Shown here: positions 56,711 to 64,000 of the stretch, piece after piece
Layout of the letters: each line of letters begins with the position of its first letter
Position numbering within the stretch: the first letter of the stretch is position 1
Source: Bacillus taeanensis
Lineage (GTDB): Bacteria > Bacillota > Bacilli > Bacillales > UBA6769
NCBI RefSeq assembly: GCF_003318295.1
Contig: NZ_QOCW01000006.1
Location: 120,922-184,921 of the forward strand
DNA: 64,000 nt
Direction: 5' to 3'
Notes under the pieces: model-generated
Seen by the model: only the letters and a program-made list of their open reading frames with translations
The model's database searches: none
What the model was told of the DNA's origin: nothing
Made by a program: the position numbers and the translations under genes

Positions 56711-58081
56711 TCATCCCTCTTTCTTTAAACGAATCGTCATTGTTGTCCCGACACCGAGTTCACTTATTGCTTCAATCATTCCCCCGTGCTTTTCGACGAT
56801 TTCCTTTACAATCGATAAGCCAAGTCCAGTACCGCCAAGTTTTCGAGAGCGAGATTTATCAACACGGTACAACCGCTCCCAAATAAACGGTAACTCTTCT
56901 TTCGGAATTCCTTCTCCTTGATCTCTAACTAAAATAATGATCCGATCTTCCTCTTCACTTACCTCTACGCTTACTTTTTTTCCCTTTTCTGTATAGAGAA
57001 GTGAATTATCTAATAAATTTAAAATCACTTGCGAAAAACGATCTTCATCCAGTTCTACAAAAGCTTGATTCTCACCTTTTAGTTCCAATCGCACGCCTTT
57101 TTCCATATAAGCAGGCTTTACCTTTATAATTAGTTCATTAAGAAGTTTTACGATGTCTACCTTTTGTTTATGTATAGGAAAAGAATGCTGATCCATTTTA
57201 GCTAAATGAAATAAATCGGATACTAACTTCGCAGCATGAGTTGCCTCTTCTGTAATAATTTTTAAATATTCTTTTCGTTCTTTGCTGCTGATCGTTTCGC
57301 GCTGCGCAATATCGGCATACCCTTTTAAATATGTTAACGGTGTGCGCAGTTCATGAGCGATATTTGCGAGAAAATCAGTTCGTTCCTTTTTTAAACGATT
57401 TAAGTTACTCGATAAAAATTGAATGGACTTCGCTAATTCGCCAAGTTCATCCTGCCGCTCAGTATCCAAAGAGTTTGTTTGATTGCCTTGAATGATTTGT
57501 TCTGTTGCTTTCTTCATCCGAATTAAAGGCTGTGTAATAAACTTTGTTAGAAAAAAGACAGTAACAGCTGTGAGAAAAAAGGAGAAAATCCCGACTAAAC
57601 CAAATTGAAAGGTGAGGCGATCATTTACTTTCCGCATCTTTTCCGTGCTTGTAAACATATACACATATCCTTCTAAGCTGTTATTTATTAAAATAGGTGA
57701 GGCTGAAGCCAAATATGGTGTTGTGCGCCACCTTGATTCAAGCAAGACCCCTTCTGCTGCAATATCTTTATTTTGGTTCATAATTGTTTTCATTGTGAAG
57801 TCAATATAATCAGAGTTCACAAGAATACTTTTATCATTATCGGTAATAACAACAATCGTTGACGCTTCAGATTCCATTAAGGCAACATGCTTTAATGTCA
57901 ACATATCAAAGTGTTTTTCTAATACGTTACTGTGACTGTTCCCCCGAGTAAGCAATGCCTTCGTTTCATCTTCTATTCGGTTGCCAAGCAGCTCATAGTA
58001 AAGAAAAATAAACAGCACAACTTCAATAAAAAGCATGGATATAAAAAAAAGTATACTTAACTTAATCGAAATCCTCTTCAT
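56711..58081 (-). CDS. Sensor histidine kinase with HAMP domain
   Basis: A 456-residue kinase. TM1 (about 8-30) and TM2 (about 158-180) bracket an extracellular domain of about 125 residues, then HAMP (about 180-232), HisKA with NIAHELRTPLTYLKGY and ATPase with LDNSLLYT, DQGEGI and GTGLGLSIVKEI. Sensor domain has no clear metal motif. Encoded upstream of the regulator in one operon and downstream of the ccdA terminator. Confidence 0.92.
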   Translation of the reverse strand: MKRISIKLSILFFISMLFIEVVLFIFLYYELLGNRIEDETKALLTRGNSHSNVLEKHFDMLTLKHVALMESEASTIVVITDNDKSILVNSDYIDFTMKTIMNQNKDIAAEGVLLESRWRTTPYLASASPILINNSLEGYVYMFTSTEKMRKVNDRLTFQFGLVGIFSFFLTAVTVFFLTKFITQPLIRMKKATEQIIQGNQTNSLDTERQDELGELAKSIQFLSSNLNRLKKERTDFLANIAHELRTPLTYLKGYADIAQRETISSKERKEYLKIITEEATHAAKLVSDLFHLAKMDQHSFPIHKQKVDIVKLLNELIIKVKPAYMEKGVRLELKGENQAFVELDEDRFSQVILNLLDNSLLYTEKGKKVSVEVSEEEDRIIILVRDQGEGIPKEELPFIWERLYRVDKSRSRKLGGTGLGLSIVKEIVEKHGGMIEAISELGVGTTMTIRLKKEG

Positions 58082-58174
58082 ACTTGCCTCCCTTCTTACA
58101 AAAGATTATATCCTAACTACTATGATTAGTAACAATTAATGCAATCCACTTCTAAGAAAAAGGCCAATTAACAA

Positions 58175-58226
58175 TGGCTTAAAATAAAAAAATAAGAAAC
58201 GAGCGTTTGATTGCTCGCTTCTTTTG
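58175..58226 (-). terminator. Terminator of ccdA
   Basis: AAGAAGCGAGC / GCTCGTTTCTT stem followed on the minus strand by a long T-rich stretch. Confidence 0.75.
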
Positions 58227-58280
58227 TAAATTAAAGAAGGAATTCACTTTGATGATCAATCACTAGATGCAATAAATTAA

Positions 58281-59012
58281 TTAGCAAGGTGCTTCTCTTT
58301 TTAGAACCCTGTAAATCCACCAAAAAAAACGGCTTGATAAGAATGAAGTTAAGCGGGTCATCCAACCAAAATATAAAAATACCCCCATAAAAATCATTAA
58401 ATATCCGCCAATTTTAATAATTTTGCGATTGTATTTCTTTATCCAATTCATTTTTCCAATAAAAAATGCCATTAAAAAAAATGGAACTGAAAAACCTAGT
58501 ATATAGGCAATCATATAAAATAGTCCAGCGCTTGGATTTGAAATACCTAATGCGATCACAGCAGCTAAGATCGGGCCTGTACAAGGGGTCCATCCAGCCG
58601 CAAATCCCATTCCAATTAAGCTTGATCCAACATAACCGGACGGTCGATTTTTAAAGGTGATTTTATGATCCTTCATAAAAAAACGCGGTTGAAAGACTCC
58701 AATGACGACCAGCCCGAAAACAACAATTAAAATCGCACCTATTTGGCGAATTAAACCACTATATCTTATAAAAAAGCTTCCAATTAACGACGTTGAAAAA
58801 CCTAAAACAATAAAAATAATTGAAAATCCCAGCAGAAAAAACATTGTATGAAGCATTGCCCGCCGCTTTAGTATCCCATTATTTTCTTTTAATTCATCAA
58901 CAGAAACTCCTGTAATGTAAGATAAAAATGCTGGATAAAGCGGCAGGCAGCACGGTGATATAAACGATAACACGCCTGCACCGAACGCTAAAAATAAATT
59001 AAGATCTCCCAT
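58281..59012 (-). CDS. ccdA: Cytochrome c biogenesis protein CcdA, probable C-terminal frameshift
   Basis: A six-helix thiol-disulfide transporter of 243 residues moving electrons across the membrane to cytochrome c maturation and other secreted thiols. Redox cysteines in [11 protein letters not shown] and GWTPCTGP. An eight-A run at 58322-58329 shifts the frame: the read tail [16 protein letters not shown] is unlike the family, whereas removing one base gives a normal FFGGFTGF end at 58301. The core is intact, so the protein may still work, or the run may be a sequence error. Confidence 0.88.
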   Translation of the reverse strand: MGDLNLFLAFGAGVLSFISPCCLPLYPAFLSYITGVSVDELKENNGILKRRAMLHTMFFLLGFSIIFIVLGFSTSLIGSFFIRYSGLIRQIGAILIVVFGLVVIGVFQPRFFMKDHKITFKNRPSGYVGSSLIGMGFAAGWTPCTGPILAAVIALGISNPSAGLFYMIAYILGFSVPFFLMAFFIGKMNWIKKYNRKIIKIGGYLMIFMGVFLYFGWMTRLTSFLSSRFFWWIYRVLKREAPC

Positions 59013-59029
59013 CGTATATCATCCTTTTC

Positions 59030-59460
59030 TATCATTTTTGGAAAGAGTACCCCTTCCTCAAGGAATGTGAAGGGCGATAGCCCAATCAGTAGGGAGGGGG
59101 TGAATTTCCATCATTTATTACGAACACAAGTACGTAATAAATGATATAATAATCGTTGTACATCCTTGTACATGCTCATTGAAAACTGAACATATAAGGT
59201 TGTAGCAGAAAAAGACGATCTGCTGCGTAAAATGTTCAAGCCTAGAGAAGCCGAAGATGCGTGATACATGACTAGCACAACGTGTGAAAATGGTGCAGTA
59301 GGCTTATTAAAAGAAGTCCCAAAGGCAAGACCGATGGGATAGAGGAGTTGGGCGTATTTAGACCGCCAATGTGTCAACTCCACTAACGTTAAGTGTTCAG
59401 AAATGTTCGATACGTTAGAAACCCCCACTTCAAATTTTCGCTAGAAAATTAAGTGGCGGG
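59030..59460. mobile_element. Decayed mobile-element region (IS200/IS605-like ends)
   Basis: No ORF. Holds a hairpin ATCATTTATTACG / CGTAATAAATGAT at 59110-59145, the second copy of the 59-bp repeat (59140-59198) and a terminal hairpin at 59422-59460 (CCCCCACTTCAAATTTTC / GAAAATTAAGTGGCGGG) of the kind that closes IS605/TnpB elements. Purine-rich GGGAGGGGGTG block at 59092-59102. The transposase is gone. Family assignment is by pattern only. Confidence 0.45.
59140..59198 (+). repeat. 59-bp repeat, copy 2
   Basis: Four mismatches to 48213-48271. Here it sits beside further element-like hairpins, so this is probably the more complete copy. Confidence 0.7.
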
Positions 59461-59477
59461 AGTATTCATTGTATCAA

Positions 59478-60204
59478 TCATAATGTCCAGTATGTGAATG
59501 TATCAAGTATCCCAAGAACAACAAGTACTCCGCCGCCAATTCTCTGGATCACAAAACCAACCTTTTTTCATAAATACTCCATTTAAGCCGTAATACCAAA
59601 TTAAAAACATCGCAATTAAAAACGGAACTGAAGTACCAACCGCAAATACACTTGGCAGTATAACACCGTAAGAACTTGATAATACAAGCGGCATTAATAA
59701 AATGAAAAACAACGAAAACATGGTTGGGCAAAATCCTAACGAAAAGCTGCTGCCCATTAAGAACGCCCCTGTTTTTCCATTTTTAAAATGTTTTTCTGGT
59801 ACTTTCCCTAAAGAAAAATTCCAGTTTAGTTTCAGCCAACCGAGTAAATATACACCAATTACAATAAGCATTGGACCTAAAAACTTACGAATCCACGACA
59901 GATAACTTGTTAACTGCCTTTGAAACTCATTTCCGAGCAGCCAAACAATAATCCCTAACCCTGAAAAGACAACAATTTTACCTAAAATGAAAAAGAAAAC
60001 CGTCGACCATGAAATTCCTTTTTGAAAATAACGATTCCCATAAAACGTTATCGCACCAATGTTGGCTGTAAACTGACAAGGCGCCAACGCTCCTAAAAGT
60101 CCTAAAATAAAGGCAGTTAATAATGGAATGTTTTGTGTGCTGTAGGCAAGGGATGTTAACGGATCGTTAAATACCTGGCTAATTATATTAAATATTTTAT
60201 ACAT
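59478..60204 (-). pseudogene. CcdA/DsbD-like membrane redox protein with C-terminal frameshift
   Basis: A second CcdA-like protein of about 230 residues with six helices and cysteines in ALAPCQFTANIG and LGFCPTMF. Near 59570 a six-A run breaks the frame: the read tail WFCDPENWRRSTCCSWDT is unlike the family, while the adjacent frame gives GFVIQRIGGGVLVVLGILD and TFTYWTL to TGA at 59480-59478. Either a decayed gene or a sequencing error. The mobile-element scar begins 17 bases after its original stop. Confidence 0.8.
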
Positions 60205-60402
60205 TGTTATTCCTCCAGGTTGTTAATTAGAAGAGTTCAATATTAAGCAAACTCACTGTTATTAAACTAATAACTTTACCTACTTCAAATTTAACTCGAT
60301 TATATGATTTTTCATACTTTTTATCATAGCCAATAAATGTGAGGATTCTGTGAAGATAAAAGATTCATCTTAATACTTTACTATACAATGCGTGAAACAT
60401 AG

Positions 60403-60430
60403 AAAGACCGAACCATTAAGATTCGGTCTA
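60403..60430 (-). terminator. Terminator of the multicopper oxidase gene
   Basis: AGACCGAA / TTCGGTCT stem with a nine-base loop, T-rich tail on the minus strand. Confidence 0.8.
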
Positions 60431-60437
60431 ATTTCAT

Positions 60438-62036
60438 CTATTCAGGTTTATTATGTGCATGAGGATCTGGAGTGAAATCTGATTTATAATCTTCATAGTT
60501 TACGTGGGAAACCATTCCGGCTGCTGCATGGTGAAGATCATGGCAGTGGAACATCCAATTTCCTGGATTGTCTGCTTTAAAGGCAACCACATATTCTTCG
60601 CCAGGCTTCACATTTAACGTATCTTTTATAAGCGGTGAACCTTGTATTGGCTCTCCATTTTTACTTAACACTTGGAAGAAATGACCGTGCAGATGCATTG
60701 GATGATCATCAGTTTTAGAATTATTGACAAACTTCACTTTTACAAGATCGCCTTCTTTTACTTTAACACCTTCTGTTTCAGGATAAGCTTTTCCATTAAT
60801 CGTAAAGACCATTTCCTTTTGCTTCATTTCCGTATTTAGATTCATCGTATATTCAACATCGTAGCTTTGATCTAACGTAAACTCTGCATCTTTACTTTCC
60901 CCATACTTTGTTAAGTCAAATACCGATAATTCTTCTTCATCGTTCTCTTGATCTTTCATTTCACTATCATCGTTATACTGAATCAACGCTTTCATACCTT
61001 TTGTGCCTTCCATATCGCCATGACATTCGATATACCACTGCCCTTCACTGCCTGCTTCAAACACAACATCATAACGCTCTCCTGGCGCAATCGAAATAAG
61101 CTGGTCTTTAAATAAAGCAGGGTTTACGATTTCCTGTCCATCTGAGCTAATCACCTTGATATCATGACCATGAACATGAATCTTATGAGACATAAATCCT
61201 GCGTTTATAAAGCGAAGACGAACTTTGTCTCCATTTTCTACAAGAAGAGGCTCCACACTGCTGCCGCTTTTTCCGTTAATCGTAAATAGGTCATACATAC
61301 GCATATCATGACCCATTTCACCAGGTTCAGAGTGTCCCTCTTCTTGATCCATACTCATTCCTTCATGTCCTTCCGATGATTCCATATTCATACCCGAATG
61401 ATCCATTGAACTCATATCAGATGAAGATGTTTCTTCACTCATCCACTCATCCAGCATTAGCACGTAGTCTTTATCATAGACTTCTTCAGAATTTTTAGGT
61501 TCTACAATAAATGAGCCATACAACCCTTTATCCACTTGATTTACTCCGTCTTGATGAGAGTGATACCAATATGTTCCTGGCTCTTCTGCTGTAAAGTTAT
61601 ACGTAAACGTTTCACCAGGCTGGACAGCATTCATTGTTACACCAGGAATTCCATCTATATTATTTGGAACAGGAACGCCGTGCCAATGAATTGTGACAGG
61701 CTCTGGCAGCTCATTTTTCAGATGAATTGTCAGCTCCTCACCTTCCTGTACTCTTATTTCAGAGCCTGGCACAGACCCATCAAATGTCCAAACAGGAAGT
61801 GTCACATTTTCATTATTTTCATTAATTTGCAGTGTTCCTTCTTGCGCTGTAATCGTAAACTCATTGTCTGTAATAACTTTTCTGCTCTGCGATCCCGCTT
61901 CTGTTGGTGATGATTTTTCTTCACTTTCCTTCATCTCACTCATATCATGGCCTTCATGATTACTTACATTGTTTGTGCACGCTGTCAATACAAACAGTAA
62001 ACCAATTAATATCCCTATATACCCAAGCTTTTTCAT
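60438..62036 (-). CDS. Multicopper oxidase lipoprotein with Met/His-rich insert
   Basis: A 532-residue laccase-like oxidase. Signal and lipobox LTAC anchor it outside the membrane. Three cupredoxin domains carry the copper sites HWHG, YHSH, HPMHLHGH and FHCHDLHH. An insert at about 205-250 is packed with Met, His, Asp (SSMDHSGMNMESSEGHEGM), as in CueO-type enzymes that oxidise Cu(I). A second His-rich stretch follows the lipobox (NHEGHDMSEM). ATG 62036 follows GAAGGTG. Likely protects the envelope from Cu(I). Monocistronic. Confidence 0.93.
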   Translation of the reverse strand: MKKLGYIGILIGLLFVLTACTNNVSNHEGHDMSEMKESEEKSSPTEAGSQSRKVITDNEFTITAQEGTLQINENNENVTLPVWTFDGSVPGSEIRVQEGEELTIHLKNELPEPVTIHWHGVPVPNNIDGIPGVTMNAVQPGETFTYNFTAEEPGTYWYHSHQDGVNQVDKGLYGSFIVEPKNSEEVYDKDYVLMLDEWMSEETSSSDMSSMDHSGMNMESSEGHEGMSMDQEEGHSEPGEMGHDMRMYDLFTINGKSGSSVEPLLVENGDKVRLRFINAGFMSHKIHVHGHDIKVISSDGQEIVNPALFKDQLISIAPGERYDVVFEAGSEGQWYIECHGDMEGTKGMKALIQYNDDSEMKDQENDEEELSVFDLTKYGESKDAEFTLDQSYDVEYTMNLNTEMKQKEMVFTINGKAYPETEGVKVKEGDLVKVKFVNNSKTDDHPMHLHGHFFQVLSKNGEPIQGSPLIKDTLNVKPGEEYVVAFKADNPGNWMFHCHDLHHAAAGMVSHVNYEDYKSDFTPDPHAHNKPE

Positions 62037-62267
62037 GCTGCTCACCTTCTTGTTTAAAAGTTATGACTTTCTACGTGATTATATATAATATTTGTGGAGA
62101 AATTGTGCAAAAAATGATTAAAGATTTTATTGAATATCGATCGAGTAATAACAAGAAGATATTATTTCTTATATCTTGCTCTGAAACCAGCATTTCTTTT
62201 TATTCTAACGCTCTCCATTTGTTCATAGTTTTAACTATAATTCCTCTTACAAGTGAGTGAAGCTCTC

Positions 62268-63500
62268 ATGAAAAAAACAATGTTGTTTCTTGATGGTGAT
62301 AAGAGGGCCACATTATCAATCATTCGCTCAATCGGAAAAATGAATACTTATCACATCCTATCAGCAGGTAAAAGTAAGACTGATTTATGCAGATTTTCAA
62401 AGTATTGCGAGAAACATTATAAATATGATGATCCAGAAAAAAGCATTATTTCTTTTATTCACAGCTTAAAAGAAATAATCAAGATTTCTAAACCTGACTA
62501 TATATTTCCCTGCAGCGATATTTCGTTATTTTCAATTTATACTTCCTCTTTTTATGATGAAATAAAAGAAAAGCTTATTGCACCAAATAAAGAAACATAT
62601 CTCCTTTCATTTGATAAAGATAAAATGCAAAAAATCACTGCATCGTGCGGAGTGAAAATAATTGAAGAAGCTTCTTTTAATGAATGTGAGTTTCCTATAG
62701 TTGTAAAACCGAGACAATCACGGACTATTATAGAGGATAGAATGATTTATGGATTTCGAAAGATTGTTCACAATAAAAAAGGGTTAGAAAAAGCATTATT
62801 CGAAGTCAATCAATACGATAAAAAGCCGCTATTACAAAAAATGATTAAAGGAAAGGCTTTGGTGTATTTGCAGCCGCAAAAGATGGCGAACTATTTGCCG
62901 CATTTGCTCATGAACGAGTAAGAGAAGTTCCTCCAGGCGGCGGGGTAAGTACACTTCGTAAATCTATAGAAGTTCACCCTTCACTTCTTGAAGCTTCAAA
63001 AAAAAATTGTGCAGGCTCTTGATTGGACAGGAATTTTAATGATCGAATTTAAAGGAATCACAGAAGAAGACGCCTATTTTATGGAGGTTAATGGAAGACC
63101 GTGGGGATCAATGGATTTAGCTATCTCTTCAGGAGTAGAATTTCCACGTATGATGCTTGATTTATTTGTTCATAATCTCAGCTATCAAAAACTCCAAAAA
63201 AACTATCAGCAAGACTATGAGTTAGACGCTTATTCAAAATGGATTGTTGGAGAGTTAAATTTTATTCGTTATTTATTAAAAGAAAGCCTTCCTTTTAAAC
63301 AGAAAATGAAACTGTTAATTGAAGTCTTATTTCACAAACCGAAAAAAGTTACCTATGATACCTTTCACGCTAATGATCCGCTTCCTTTTTTTATGGAGTT
63401 TTTAACCATATTAAAGAGTGGACTTATGAAAGCTCTATTAAAACTTAAAACTAAACTCATGCTTTCTCTCAAAAAAATCAAAAAGAGACAGCAAACATGA
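62268..63500 (+). pseudogene. ATP-grasp enzyme with two frameshifts
   Basis: Three frame segments make one ATP-grasp protein of about 410 residues. Segment one ends in MIKGK; dropping one base restores GFGVFAAAKDGELFAAFAHE and VREVPPGGGVSTLRKSIEVH. A nine-A run at 62998-63006 shifts the frame again, after which IVQALDWTGILMIEFK and FMEVNGRPWGSMDLA (metal-binding Asn/Glu region) continue to TGA. Both lesions are in A-runs. Substrate unknown; relatives ligate amino or sugar groups. The start is uncertain (GTG 62253 or ATG 62268). Confidence 0.78.
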
Positions 63501-63519
63501 ACTGCCTCCTTCCATTCTA

Positions 63520-63705
63520 CTATACTGTTATTTGACCAACCATTCCTGCTTCTTCATGACCAGGTATACTGCAGTACAACTCGAATGTACCTGTTTCTTT
63601 TGGAATAAATTTAATACGAACAGTTTGGTCTGCCTTAGCATTCATATGAAAGGTTGTTATATTCAAGCTGATCTCCACTAACCTTATCTTGCGTAAGCGT
63701 TTCAA
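63520..63705 (-). pseudogene. C-terminal fragment of a cupredoxin
   Basis: The last 45 residues (TFHMNAKADQTVRIKF, then FELYCSIPGHEEAGMVG) are the C-terminal half of a plastocyanin-like domain with the Cys-His-Met copper ligands. The first half, including the first histidine and any signal peptide, is missing; upstream sequence in another frame (63635-63943) encodes an unrelated, unrecognised stretch. A deletion joined two partial genes here. Confidence 0.7.
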
Positions 63706-63868
63706 ACGTATCTAGTATCTTATTTTCAAACTTATCATGTGTCTGTGCGGCTAAATTATAACTTCTATTTACATAATCATAAACCATCAATCCACTATAA
63801 TCACTGGAAAGAAGTTTGTTAATATCCAGCAAAATCTCTTTTCTTTTGAAGGAGGCTAATTGAATAAA

Positions 63869-64000
63869 AGGAAGAGGCTGGGACATAACTAGCTTCAAAT
63901 AATGAAAAAAGAGAAATTGCGGACGCAATTTCTCTTTTTTCATTATTATGCCTTATATCAGTTGTTGTTGGCTGTGAATTTTCTTAAATTCACAGCCATT
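63869..64000. mobile_element. End of an insertion-like element running off the window
   Basis: Starts near AGGCTGGGACATAAC (63875-63889), an end sequence resembling those of IS1182-like elements, followed by a 24-bp perfect hairpin at 63898-63947 (arm AATAATGAAAAAAGAG...) and another hairpin at the window edge, GGCTGTGAATTT / AAATTCACAGCC. The rest lies outside the window. Confidence 0.45.

Noticed and set aside
59111..59428. 105-codon minus-strand ORF in the element scar
   Set aside because: No start signal and no family resemblance; it lies across hairpins and a repeat, so it is chance reading of non-coding DNA.
62104..62260. 48-residue plus-strand ORF before the ATP-grasp gene
   Set aside because: Binding site is too far from the ATG, and the sequence between divergent genes is AT-rich; not enough support.
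1..64000. CRISPR arrays, tRNA or rRNA genes, prophage
   Set aside because: No regularly spaced direct repeats, no tRNA cloverleaf ends or rRNA core sequence and no phage structural genes were seen on either strand.

Overview
The window reads as chromosomal DNA of a low-GC, endospore-forming member of the Bacillaceae. The evidence is AT-rich coding with strong AGGAGG-type ribosome binding sites, sporulation-linked families (GerPA/GerPF-like protein, YjcZ, YIEGIA with its small partner), sigma-B-type promoters, a BirA box before bioB, a TnrA/GlnR-type box before urease, and a CsoR operator before copA. I do not see enough to name a species. There are no rRNA or tRNA genes, no CRISPR array and no complete transposase gene.

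Layout. 0-5 kb: GntR/UTRA regulator, YeiH-type transporter with LysR regulator, a perfect Fur-box promoter that now drives only a stub of a siderophore ABC ATPase, and a YitT protein. 5.8-11.5 kb: a two-component system flanked by a Cthe_2159-type surface lipoprotein on one side and a VTC-domain (polyphosphate-polymerase-like) protein plus a DUF4956 membrane protein on the other. The lipoprotein and VTC promoters share the same direct-repeat operator at identical spacing to the -10, so these genes look like one regulon. This is the best candidate for an undescribed system. 11.6-21.8 kb: cupin-HTH regulator with a DMT exporter, a split EAL gene, a CDF transporter, a YflT-type stress gene with an internal stop under a sigma-B promoter, AI-2E-family protein, phosphoesterase, bioB, and an MFS pump. 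22-27 kb: complete ureABCEFGD operon, preceded by a tiny membrane-protein ORF and a nitrogen-control box. 27.5-31.8 kb: an unusual histidine-kinase/RsbR/STAS fusion encoded with an RsbT-like switch kinase, then two unknown genes. 32-37.7 kb: TPR plus dynamin-like GTPase, msrB, katA. 37.8-42.6 kb: two broken GGDEF-EAL genes around a CAP-domain protein. 43-64 kb: a copper and envelope redox region with csoR-copA-copZ, a membrane cupredoxin, Csp3 copper storage protein, CopB-type ATPase remnant, NhaC antiporter, kinase-regulator pair, two CcdA-type genes, a Met/His-rich multicopper oxidase, a cupredoxin fragment, and several mobile-element scars. A small sporulation cluster sits inside it.

A recurring theme is broken genes. 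About eleven loci carry truncations, in-frame stops or single-base frameshifts. Many frameshifts fall in homopolymers, so part of this may be sequencing error; the in-frame stops and large truncations are less easily explained that way. Decay concentrates in cyclic-di-GMP genes and in the copper region, whereas urease, copA, bioB, katA and the VTC regulon are intact.
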